DNA of 64,000 nt, taken from contig SUZC01000007.1 in assembly GCA_015060165.1 (NCBI GenBank), forward strand, positions 1 through 64,000, read 5' to 3'. Below are positions 1-6,617 of this stretch, in pieces. The stretch comes from Rikenellaceae bacterium (GTDB lineage Bacteria; Bacteroidota; Bacteroidia; Bacteroidales; Rikenellaceae). The notes under the pieces were generated by a model. That model saw only the letters and a list, made by a program, of their open reading frames with translations, did no database searches and had not been told where the DNA came from. Both the position numbers and the translations under genes were made by a program. Numbering within the stretch: position 1 is the stretch's first letter; each line of letters opens with the position of its first letter.

Positions 1-45
1 TAATTCGTAACCCAATACATATTCAACCAAAAGGTCGTTATTCAT
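1..45 (-). CDS. N-terminal fragment of an unknown leftward gene
   Basis: An ATG at 45 opens a frame reading MNNDLLVEYVLGYEL on the minus strand with no stop before the window edge. A TAnnTTTG promoter box lies 37 nt upstream (83-90), which gives a plausible leader. Fifteen residues are too few to assign a family. The frame, start and promoter together make a real gene likely, but only the sequence left of the window can confirm it. Confidence 0.5.
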   Translation of the reverse strand, partial: MNNDLLVEYVLGYEL

Positions 46-82
46 TCTCAATAATTTAGACCTTTTTCGTAACTTCAAACAG

Positions 83-111
83 CAAATATACTAATAATTT
101 CCAATTATTAG
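83..111 (-). promoter_or_regulatory. Promoter with an adjoining perfect dyad for the leftward gene
   Basis: On the minus strand TATATTTG (83-90) matches the Bacteroidetes -7 box. Directly upstream, CTAATAATT (91-99) and AATTATTAG (103-111) form a perfect 9-bp inverted repeat with a 3-nt centre. It fills the space between the -7 box and the expected -33 position, so it reads as an operator candidate. Confidence 0.5.
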
Positions 112-143
112 CTTGATAGTGCGGGAATTGATGCTCTGGGAAT

Positions 144-170
144 AAAAAAACGGCCTTTTTGGGCCGTTTT
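144..170 (-). terminator. Rho-independent terminator after the SpoU methyltransferase gene
   Basis: CGGCC (151-155) and GGCCG (162-166) form a stem extended by A/T pairs on both sides. Read on the minus strand it ends in a T run, 30 nt past the stop codon at 201. Confidence 0.85.
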
Positions 171-200
171 GTGTTGAGAATGATTGCTCTATGGCGTGAT

Positions 201-938
201 TTATTGGCATCGACGGCGGAATTCAGCGCAGACTATACCCGTAGCCATCGCTACATTGAGCGACTCGGAGCCTTGGTGCGATGCGGGGTAAGAGGGGATG
301 AGTAGGCGATGGGTGAAACTACGGACGCATTCGGCGCTTACACCCTTACCCTCGTTTCCCATTACAATCACACCCGATGGTGTAAGTTCTGCGTTATAGA
401 TGTTTTTACCATCAAGCATTGTGCCGTAAATCGGAATTTGTGAGGCAGCTGTTGTTGCGAGAAATTCGGGTAGCGAAAGATAGTGGATGCGAACTCTTAG
501 AATCGCCCCCATGGTGGCTTGAATCACTTTGGGGTTGTAGCAGTCTGCTGTATCCATCGAGCAATATATATCGCTGATACCAAACCAATCGGCCAGGCGA
601 ATAATAGTGCCGAGATTGCCCGGATTCTGCACCCCGTCGAGTGCCAAGGTAAGTGCATTGGCAGGAGCTGTTTTGGGCGCATGGTGGCGGGGACGCTCAA
701 CGACAGCCAAAGATGTAGAGGCTGTCTTGAGCTGTGATATGCGTTCCATCTCCTTTGCGGTGACGATCTCGGCTTTGCCCGTGAAATGGCCTTCAATAGC
801 GTATAGATGCTTGATCTTCAAGGTCGAATCAAGTATCTCGCCGATTAGTTTATCGCCCTCAGCAATGAAGCACTGCTCCTGGTCGCGATAGCGCTTGTCG
901 GCAAGTGAACGTACAAATTGTATCTCGGCTTTGGTCAT
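201..938 (-). CDS. TrmH/SpoU-family RNA 2'-O-methyltransferase
   Basis: SAM-dependent 2'-O-methylation of rRNA or tRNA by a SPOUT (trefoil-knot) enzyme. An N-terminal L30e-like substrate-binding segment (residues about 5-75) precedes the catalytic domain. That domain shows the three SpoU motifs: DGVQNPGNLGTIIRLAD near residue 100, VIVMGNEGKGVS near 190, and LLIPS followed by ESLNVAMATGI near 215-235. The length of 245 aa fits the family. Its ATG overlaps the stop of rnz as ATGA, so translation is probably coupled. The exact target nucleotide (RlmB-like or another) cannot be read from the sequence. Confidence 0.93.
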   Translation of the reverse strand: MTKAEIQFVRSLADKRYRDQEQCFIAEGDKLIGEILDSTLKIKHLYAIEGHFTGKAEIVTAKEMERISQLKTASTSLAVVERPRHHAPKTAPANALTLALDGVQNPGNLGTIIRLADWFGISDIYCSMDTADCYNPKVIQATMGAILRVRIHYLSLPEFLATTAASQIPIYGTMLDGKNIYNAELTPSGVIVMGNEGKGVSAECVRSFTHRLLIPSYPASHQGSESLNVAMATGIVCAEFRRRCQ

Positions 939-1867
939 AATCTCTGTCGTTTAGGTTCTACGCAATAGGTCTCTCGCTCGCGAGCAATCTCCGTTAAGGG
1001 GAAAATTTCGCGACACTCCTCACAGAGAGCCTCCAAATCTTTGTATCGTGACGAAAAATGCCCAATGAGCAGTCGCTCAGCATTGGCCATCTTGGCTACT
1101 TTGGCGGCATCGACCGTCGAGGAGTGGCCTCGCTCTTTGGCTAATTTCTTTTCGGCTGCAGCATAGGTTGTTTCGTGATACAGCAAGTCAACGCCCTCGA
1201 CCATCTTTGCCAATCGAGCCGAGTAGTTGGTGTCGGAGCAATAGGCATACGAGAGGGCTTCATAGGGGCGATATGTGAGTAGCGAATTGGGGAGTATCTC
1301 TCCCGAATTCAATGCGATATCCTCGCCTCGTTTGGCTGCTACGATTTGCGAAACAGAGAGTTTGTAACGCTCTATGCTATATTTGCTTACGTTGAGTGGC
1401 GGTTCTTTTTGACGGAATAGGTATCCTGTCGTAGGTACTCTATGACGCAGAGGCAAAGACCATATCTCGGTGGTGTCGTTCTCGAATATTATTTGATGTT
1501 TTGTCGTATCTACTTCGACCCATTCGGGAGTGTATGGCAGATCTCTCTCGAAGAGCGAGAGAAATCCCTCCAGCATCGCTCCGAAAGGACGCGGTGCATA
1601 GATGCGCAGAGTGGTACGACGCCCATAAAGCCCTAATGTCGAGAGTAGCGGAAACAATCCATAGAGATGGTCTCCGTGCAGATGCGACAAAAATACGGCT
1701 CTAAGTTTGAGTGGTGATATGCCACATCGAGCCATCTGTCGCTGCACACCCTCGCCTGCATCCATCAGAAAAAGTTGCTCGTTGATGTTGACAACTTGAG
1801 CCGATGGATGTGCTGTAGTGGTGGGCTTGGCCGAAGCATTGCCGAGTATGGTAACCGAAATAGCCAT
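935..1867 (-). CDS. rnz: Ribonuclease Z
   Basis: Metallo-beta-lactamase-fold endonuclease that trims tRNA 3' ends. The zinc-binding motif HLHGDH is at residues 62-67. The later ligands fit 'YHETTYA' (preceded by an Asp-rich loop) and 'LLIGHFSSRY'. The length of 310 aa matches the short bacterial RNase Z form. It lies 9 nt downstream of trxB and overlaps the next gene by 4 nt, so all three probably share a transcript. Confidence 0.95.
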   Translation of the reverse strand: MAISVTILGNASAKPTTTAHPSAQVVNINEQLFLMDAGEGVQRQMARCGISPLKLRAVFLSHLHGDHLYGLFPLLSTLGLYGRRTTLRIYAPRPFGAMLEGFLSLFERDLPYTPEWVEVDTTKHQIIFENDTTEIWSLPLRHRVPTTGYLFRQKEPPLNVSKYSIERYKLSVSQIVAAKRGEDIALNSGEILPNSLLTYRPYEALSYAYCSDTNYSARLAKMVEGVDLLYHETTYAAAEKKLAKERGHSSTVDAAKVAKMANAERLLIGHFSSRYKDLEALCEECREIFPLTEIARERETYCVEPKRQRL

Positions 1868-1876
1868 CCGATGATG

Positions 1877-2800
1877 CTATTTGCTGAGTAGATAACGCTC
1901 GCAGTCAAGCGCGGCGATACAACCCGAACCTGCAGCGGTGATTGCCTGACGGTAGTGAGGATCTTTCACGTCGCCAGCAGCAAATACACCCTCGATATTG
2001 GTCTTTGATGTGCCGGGAACGACTTTGATATAACCCTCCTCATCGAGCTCCAACTTACCCTTGAAGAGTTCAGTGTTGGGGTGGTGTCCGATAGCAAGGA
2101 AGAATCCAGAGATATCAATTGTGGTCTCCTCGCCTGATGAGTGACGCAAGCGGGCACCTGTTACACCATCTTCATCACCCAATACCTCTACCGTGTTGTA
2201 CTCAAACATAACCTTGATGTTGGGTGTGTTGAATACTCGCTCCTGCATAGCCTTCGATGCGCGGAGGAATGGTTTTCTTACAATCAAATATACCTGCTTA
2301 CAGATTGATGCAAGGTAAGTGGCCTCCTCGCATGCAGTGTCACCACCGCCTACTACCGCTACATCCTGCTTGCGGTAGAAGAATCCGTCGCAAGTGGCGC
2401 AGGCGCTGACTCCCATGCCTCGGAATTTGGACTCTGACTCCAGCCCTAAATATTTTGCAGATGCACCTGTTGCTATGATGAGTGTTTCGGCCTCAATTTG
2501 CTTCTCGCCGTCGATAGTAACAACGAATGGACGAGAGTCGAAGTCTACATTCGTAACCACGCCGAAACGTACGTCGGCACCAAAACGCTGTGCCTGCTTT
2601 TTCAGGTCGGCCATCATCTCTGTGCCGCCAATACCCTCGGGATATCCCGGGAAGTTCTCGATCTCGGTAGTTGTGGTGAGCTGGCCGCCGGGCTCGATGC
2701 CCTCGTAAACGATAGGTGCAAGGTTGGCTCGTGATGCGTAGATGGCGGCGGTGTATCCAGCCGGTCCGCTACCGATAATAAGACATTTTGTTTGTTCCAT
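1877..2800 (-). CDS. trxB: Thioredoxin reductase (NADPH)
   Basis: Cytosolic flavoenzyme that passes electrons from NADPH to thioredoxin. The FAD-binding GSGPAG is at residues 10-15, the redox-active CATCDG at 134-139, and the NADPH-binding GGGDTA at 151-156. A C-terminal 'GVFAAGDV' motif contacts FAD. The length of 307 aa is standard. It heads the trxB-rnz-SpoU run and follows the signalling cassette after 79 nt. I see no clear TAnnTTTG box in that gap, so read-through from the cassette is possible. Confidence 0.97.
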   Translation of the reverse strand: MEQTKCLIIGSGPAGYTAAIYASRANLAPIVYEGIEPGGQLTTTTEIENFPGYPEGIGGTEMMADLKKQAQRFGADVRFGVVTNVDFDSRPFVVTIDGEKQIEAETLIIATGASAKYLGLESESKFRGMGVSACATCDGFFYRKQDVAVVGGGDTACEEATYLASICKQVYLIVRKPFLRASKAMQERVFNTPNIKVMFEYNTVEVLGDEDGVTGARLRHSSGEETTIDISGFFLAIGHHPNTELFKGKLELDEEGYIKVVPGTSKTNIEGVFAAGDVKDPHYRQAITAAGSGCIAALDCERYLLSK

Positions 2801-2879
2801 AACTCTATTATTTTTATTGTTTTTTAATCCTTGAGTATTATTATGCTAAGATGCCTCTTTGTGGCAGTATATCAGTGTA

Positions 2880-3890
2880 TTAAGGGGCTTCCTGCGCTTG
2901 ATATTCAGGCTCCGCATCCTCTTCGGTCTCTATCTCAGTTGAAAGATCTTGAATCTCTACTCCCGAGTAGTCAAACAGATACCACGATCCATTGATTTTT
3001 GCTCTACTCAGGCCGCTTATGTGATTATAGTCGAGGATGTCGTATATTGGTTCTAAAACATGGTTGCCCATCTTGTCAATTAATCCCATTGCTCCGTTTA
3101 GCTCAACTTCGGCACGCCCCTCTTTGAAGTCGGATACCCAGCCATACTTTGACTCAACTACATAGTTGTTGTTGCAATCCACAAAACCCCAGCCACTCTC
3201 ATCTTCCACTGCGATAAGTCCTTCGGAAACGGTTCTTATCGCGATGTGTCCATCCAGTTCGACAGGAGTTGAGTAACTTTGCTGACTATCTTTAACCTCC
3301 AATTCCTGTTGGTTGCAGAGTATCTCGTTGCGTAGCTGCTTGAAAGCCTCTTGGTCACCACCAGCCTGTTTGGTGGCGTGGTACCATCTTATGGGGTGCA
3401 ATAAACCATTTTCGTCTATGCATAAATTCTCCTTTCGTAAGTTGTTGAGCGATACGTCAATCGATATTAGCTCCTTCTCTAATGTGTCGATTGCTGTAAG
3501 TAGACTCCCAGCCTCAGACTTGTCGAATTTAGCATTGGCTACAGCATCGCTATATGCCATAGTGCAAGATAGCGGTTCGAGTAGAATGTCGCACGAGAGT
3601 TTGTTGCCTAAGGTGTCGGTATAGAGCATCTCGTCGCGCATAATTCGCATAGGCGGAACAAGCGAACTTTTTAAATGGCGTTTTAGTTTGCAGAATAACT
3701 CCGCACGGTGGGTAGCAACACTCGTTAGAGGCATATATAACAGATATGGGTAGTTGCCAATCTTGATACGGGTCTCTGCAAAATATGTAGACCTAATTAT
3801 GGACGCATTATCCCATACTATCTCCTTGATAGTTCTAAACGAGTCGGCTGGGTTGGCCAAAGCGTTGCGTAAGTTAGATATTGTGACCAT
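2880..3890 (-). CDS. WG-repeat protein with an N-terminal pseudokinase-like region
   Basis: The protein has 336 aa with no signal peptide or membrane segment, so it is probably cytosolic. Residues 220-320 hold three degenerate WG-type beta repeats (GWGFVDCNNNYVVESKYGWV, then MGLIDKMGNHVLEPIYD, then SWYLFDYSGVEI). The N-terminal part looks paralogous to the kinase two genes upstream. Residues 1-24 align without gaps (9 identical). 'GNKLSCDILL' matches the kinase 'GRKVWIDCLL'. 'NNLRKENLCI' sits where the kinase has HGDLKPENIVV, and 'IRWY' where it has IDWD. The catalytic Asp is therefore Asn150 and the metal-binding Asp is Arg168, so I infer a dead kinase. It starts 2 nt after the VWA gene. Confidence 0.75.
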   Translation of the reverse strand: MVTISNLRNALANPADSFRTIKEIVWDNASIIRSTYFAETRIKIGNYPYLLYMPLTSVATHRAELFCKLKRHLKSSLVPPMRIMRDEMLYTDTLGNKLSCDILLEPLSCTMAYSDAVANAKFDKSEAGSLLTAIDTLEKELISIDVSLNNLRKENLCIDENGLLHPIRWYHATKQAGGDQEAFKQLRNEILCNQQELEVKDSQQSYSTPVELDGHIAIRTVSEGLIAVEDESGWGFVDCNNNYVVESKYGWVSDFKEGRAEVELNGAMGLIDKMGNHVLEPIYDILDYNHISGLSRAKINGSWYLFDYSGVEIQDLSTEIETEEDAEPEYQAQEAP

Positions 3891-3892
3891 AA

Positions 3893-4747
3893 TTATTGCA
3901 TATTTGTTACACTGCGTGAACCGATGTTTACAATCGAGAGCAATTCGATAATCGAGGCGTTGTAACCCATACCGAAGAATGGAGGTGTTGCACCTTGACC
4001 CTTTATCTCGCGGATGGGATTATCGAATGCAGAAGGCATAACGCTCGAACACTCGGCCAACAACTTTAGGTATCTTCCACCTCCTGTAAGTTCGTCTGGC
4101 ATAGGGAATATGGTGGCCGGTAGTGTGTTGTCGGTGCTGATGTGAATATTTATCAGCAATACATTCCCATCGTCGGTGGCGATACGTTTGATCTGCGAGC
4201 AAATGTCGCGCAATTCGTTGTCGTCACAATCCGATGCTTCACCATCGGTTATATTGATTATAACGGGAGGAAAACTCTCTCTGTTCTCACTTTTCTGACA
4301 CCATTCCGAAGCCAAATTGCGTACTTTGAGAAGCGCCTCATACATCGGAGTATTACCCTCGGCGTGAGGTGCAAACCACTCGTTGAGGGTGTGTTGGAAT
4401 ATTGTCGATCCATACTCCGAGAGTTGCTGCTCATCTGAAAGAATCTTGCTTTTGGGGTTGAGTTTCGAGATCTCCTCAATCGAGATCATTCTATCTCCGC
4501 CAAGTAGCATCTCCACGCTGTCGTTAGCGTAGCCGATAACTGCTACGTCGTAATAGTTACGCAGACAATCTGTGCGTTGGCAACGGTCTATCAACTCGGT
4601 AATTAAGGCGTTTGCTATAATGGCGACCGCTTCTGCCTTGCTCAGTTTTTTCTTCCCAAATTGAACGCTCTCTTGCATTGAACCCGAACGGTCAAGCGCA
4701 ATGATAAATGCAGTTCGGTGTTGGCGTGTGATTTCTTGACTATACAT
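3893..4747 (-). CDS. VWA-domain protein (TerY-like)
   Basis: A 284-aa cytosolic von Willebrand factor A domain. The metal-ion-dependent adhesion site is complete: D19-x-S21-x-S23 (DRSGS), T133 in GNTPMYEAL, and D168 in ITDGE. Such TerY-type proteins act as metal-dependent protein scaffolds and often sit beside a Ser/Thr kinase and a PP2C phosphatase. Here the kinase is present but no phosphatase is. A separate TATATTTG box (4782-4789) lies in the 44-nt gap after the kinase gene, so the VWA and WG genes can be expressed independently. The partner and substrate are unknown. Confidence 0.85.
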   Translation of the reverse strand: MYSQEITRQHRTAFIIALDRSGSMQESVQFGKKKLSKAEAVAIIANALITELIDRCQRTDCLRNYYDVAVIGYANDSVEMLLGGDRMISIEEISKLNPKSKILSDEQQLSEYGSTIFQHTLNEWFAPHAEGNTPMYEALLKVRNLASEWCQKSENRESFPPVIINITDGEASDCDDNELRDICSQIKRIATDDGNVLLINIHISTDNTLPATIFPMPDELTGGGRYLKLLAECSSVMPSAFDNPIREIKGQGATPPFFGMGYNASIIELLSIVNIGSRSVTNMQ

Positions 4748-4781
4748 TTTTAATGTAGTAGAGTGGGTTGTTATTCATCTA

Positions 4782-4789
4782 CAAATATA
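4782..4789 (-). promoter_or_regulatory. Internal promoter of the VWA/WG pair
   Basis: Minus-strand TATATTTG -7 box in the kinase-VWA gap, with 34 nt between it and the VWA start codon. Confidence 0.55.
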
Positions 4790-4791
4790 AA

Positions 4792-5949
4792 TCATTTGTT
4801 CGAATTATGCAAGATTTGATACAAATCAAGCGTATAATTTGTTCCATTCGGTTGGCTAATGGTTGTTTTGCCATTGCGAAATGGCTTCACGATAGTCTCC
4901 TTGCTGAAAGTTACCAATGGCCGAGAGTCGAGATCAATAAAATGTTTGTATGCTCCTAGCGTTACCAACATCACACCTTCCGATGGGTCGAATGCACTAT
5001 CAAAGAGTGGTGCTACAACCCATCCCTCAGAGCTTCGGCATCCCCATAAACCATTCATTTCATCGGCTTGTAGTTCTTGCTTATTCTCTATAGGTTTGGG
5101 GCTTGGCTCGGCTGTTAACTCCAAAATCGTTGGCAGTTGAAAGAGTCGTGGTGTGGGCGATGTGAGCATCTTGGCTATGTGGTATTGCGCGGCCATTCCT
5201 CTGCGGGCAAATGCATCGATTATCGGATCGATTTGCTTGGTTTGTCGGCGAGTAATAAGCCTCGGTGAAAATGGAGGCTCGAAGTTGTTGCGATAGTACT
5301 CCAATACGTTCGCTTCGATGCTGGCAGCGTGGAGAAGTGTCGAGATGGCGGCAATCGAGTAGTCGTCGATATGTTTGTCGTACATCTCCATTGTACGAGC
5401 CGGATGTTGATATGCTGCTGTCCCTATCTCGTTGGCTTGCTCGCCATTCAGTTGGGGAAGGTATGCTGCGTCCCAATCAATAGCTTGCATCGATTGGAAG
5501 TCGGGTGCTACGACAATGTTTTCGGGTTTTAAATCTCCGTGTGCACGAGGTGACGAGAGTAGCTGGAGAGCCATACGGTCGAATGCTGTCGCTATTGAGT
5601 GAAGTGTATCGGCCGAGAGCTTTTCTTTAAGCAGATTGTCAAGAGTTATGCCTTCGATAAACTTTGTGAGTAGACAATCGATCCATACCTTGCGTCCCGT
5701 AAGGTCGGCAATGCACAATTCGCGACTGTGAAAATCGCTTCCGTAGATGATTCCAAGATTCTTGTGTGTGCGAGTGTAACACTTTAAGACCTTCGACTCG
5801 CCGTTGTGGCGTACGAAAAATGTTACGGCAGCGTTGCCAACAACATAACGAGGCTTACCATCACAACATAGTGGCTCAATACCCCGGAGGGTACGCCATA
5901 TGCAGAACGGATTTCTTACAGCATCTACTATGTTGGCAATAGAGGTCAT
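4792..5949 (-). CDS. Eukaryotic-like protein kinase with a C-terminal WG-like segment
   Basis: 385 aa. The N lobe includes KVLKCY (candidate ATP-binding K56). HGDLKPEN (137-144) carries catalytic D139 and N144. The DFG position reads IDWD (metal-binding D158), followed by EIGTAAYQHPAR, an activation-segment/APE-like stretch. The C-terminus has a WG-like unit, 'GLWGCRSSEGWVVAPLFDS', echoing the downstream WG protein. I place the start at 5949 rather than the upstream ATG at 5979 for two reasons: that ATG lies inside the slyD terminator hairpin, and residues 1-24 from 5949 align gap-free with the start of the paralogue. No transmembrane segment is seen. Confidence 0.85.
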   Translation of the reverse strand: MTSIANIVDAVRNPFCIWRTLRGIEPLCCDGKPRYVVGNAAVTFFVRHNGESKVLKCYTRTHKNLGIIYGSDFHSRELCIADLTGRKVWIDCLLTKFIEGITLDNLLKEKLSADTLHSIATAFDRMALQLLSSPRAHGDLKPENIVVAPDFQSMQAIDWDAAYLPQLNGEQANEIGTAAYQHPARTMEMYDKHIDDYSIAAISTLLHAASIEANVLEYYRNNFEPPFSPRLITRRQTKQIDPIIDAFARRGMAAQYHIAKMLTSPTPRLFQLPTILELTAEPSPKPIENKQELQADEMNGLWGCRSSEGWVVAPLFDSAFDPSEGVMLVTLGAYKHFIDLDSRPLVTFSKETIVKPFRNGKTTISQPNGTNYTLDLYQILHNSNK

Positions 5950-5953
5950 ATAG

Positions 5954-5995
5954 CTAAAAAAGCAACAAAGGTTGCCCATTTTTGTAGGGCAACCT
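5954..5995 (-). terminator. Terminator of the slyD-like gene, abutting the kinase gene
   Basis: AGGTTGCCC (5969-5977) and GGGCAACCT (5987-5995) form a perfect 9-bp stem. On the minus strand it is followed by TTGTTGC and a six-T run. It ends only a few nt before the inferred kinase start at 5949. Confidence 0.8.
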
Positions 5996-6019
5996 CTTGT
6001 CGTATACTAAATTATGCGA

Positions 6020-6559
6020 TTAGTTGCAACCGCCCTCGCAGCCACCATCGCAACCGCTCTCGCAGTCTCCGTGGCAACCGCAATTGCAGCCACCCTGAGA
6101 AGCCAAGTCCTCAGGAGTTACGTCGCGAACCTCAACAACCTCAACATCGAAGTTCAAGGTCTTGCCGGCCATCGGGTGGTTGAAGTCCATCTTAACAGTC
6201 TCCTCGCCAATCTCCTGGATAACACCCAGCATACGGTTACCCTGAGCATCGCTCATAGGTACCTGGCTGCCAACGAAGAGGATATCCTCGGCCAACTTGC
6301 CGTCAACCATAAAGATATTTTTTGGAAGGTCTACAACAGCCTCGGGAACGATCTCGCCGTAGCCATCTTTTGGATCCAATGTGAACGATACCTTCTCACC
6401 GGGCTCCTTACCCATAATTGCACCCTCGAATTTAGGGAGGAGCATACCTGTTCCGCAGATAAACTGCAAAGGTTGACCCTCGCGTGACTGGTCTGCAACT
6501 ACTCCATCAACGGTCAGTGTGTAATGCACCGACACCATTTTTGAATTTTCTACTTTCAT
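6020..6559 (-). CDS. FKBP-type peptidyl-prolyl isomerase, SlyD-like, with Cys-rich tail
   Basis: Cis-trans prolyl isomerase and chaperone with an inserted flap domain. The FKBP core is residues 8-65 and 125-148, and the insert is about 70-125 ('YGEIVPEAVVDLPKNIF'). The tail from 156 to 179 has seven Cys (158, 160, 162, 166, 170, 174, 178) and His163 spaced by Gly and acidic residues. E. coli SlyD has an analogous His/Cys-rich nickel-binding tail, so metal binding is a fair inference. It has its own promoter at 6599-6606 and its own terminator. No nickel enzyme or hydrogenase gene is visible in the window. Confidence 0.92.
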   Translation of the reverse strand: MKVENSKMVSVHYTLTVDGVVADQSREGQPLQFICGTGMLLPKFEGAIMGKEPGEKVSFTLDPKDGYGEIVPEAVVDLPKNIFMVDGKLAEDILFVGSQVPMSDAQGNRMLGVIQEIGEETVKMDFNHPMAGKTLNFDVEVVEVRDVTPEDLASQGGCNCGCHGDCESGCDGGCEGGCN

Positions 6560-6598
6560 TATTATTTGTTTTAATCTTTATTTTGCGTTATTGCGTTG

Positions 6599-6606
6599 CA
6601 AATATA
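6599..6606 (-). promoter_or_regulatory. Promoter of the slyD-like gene
   Basis: Minus-strand TATATTTG -7 box, 39 nt before the start codon. Confidence 0.6.
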
Positions 6607-6617
6607 CACTTTATTTT

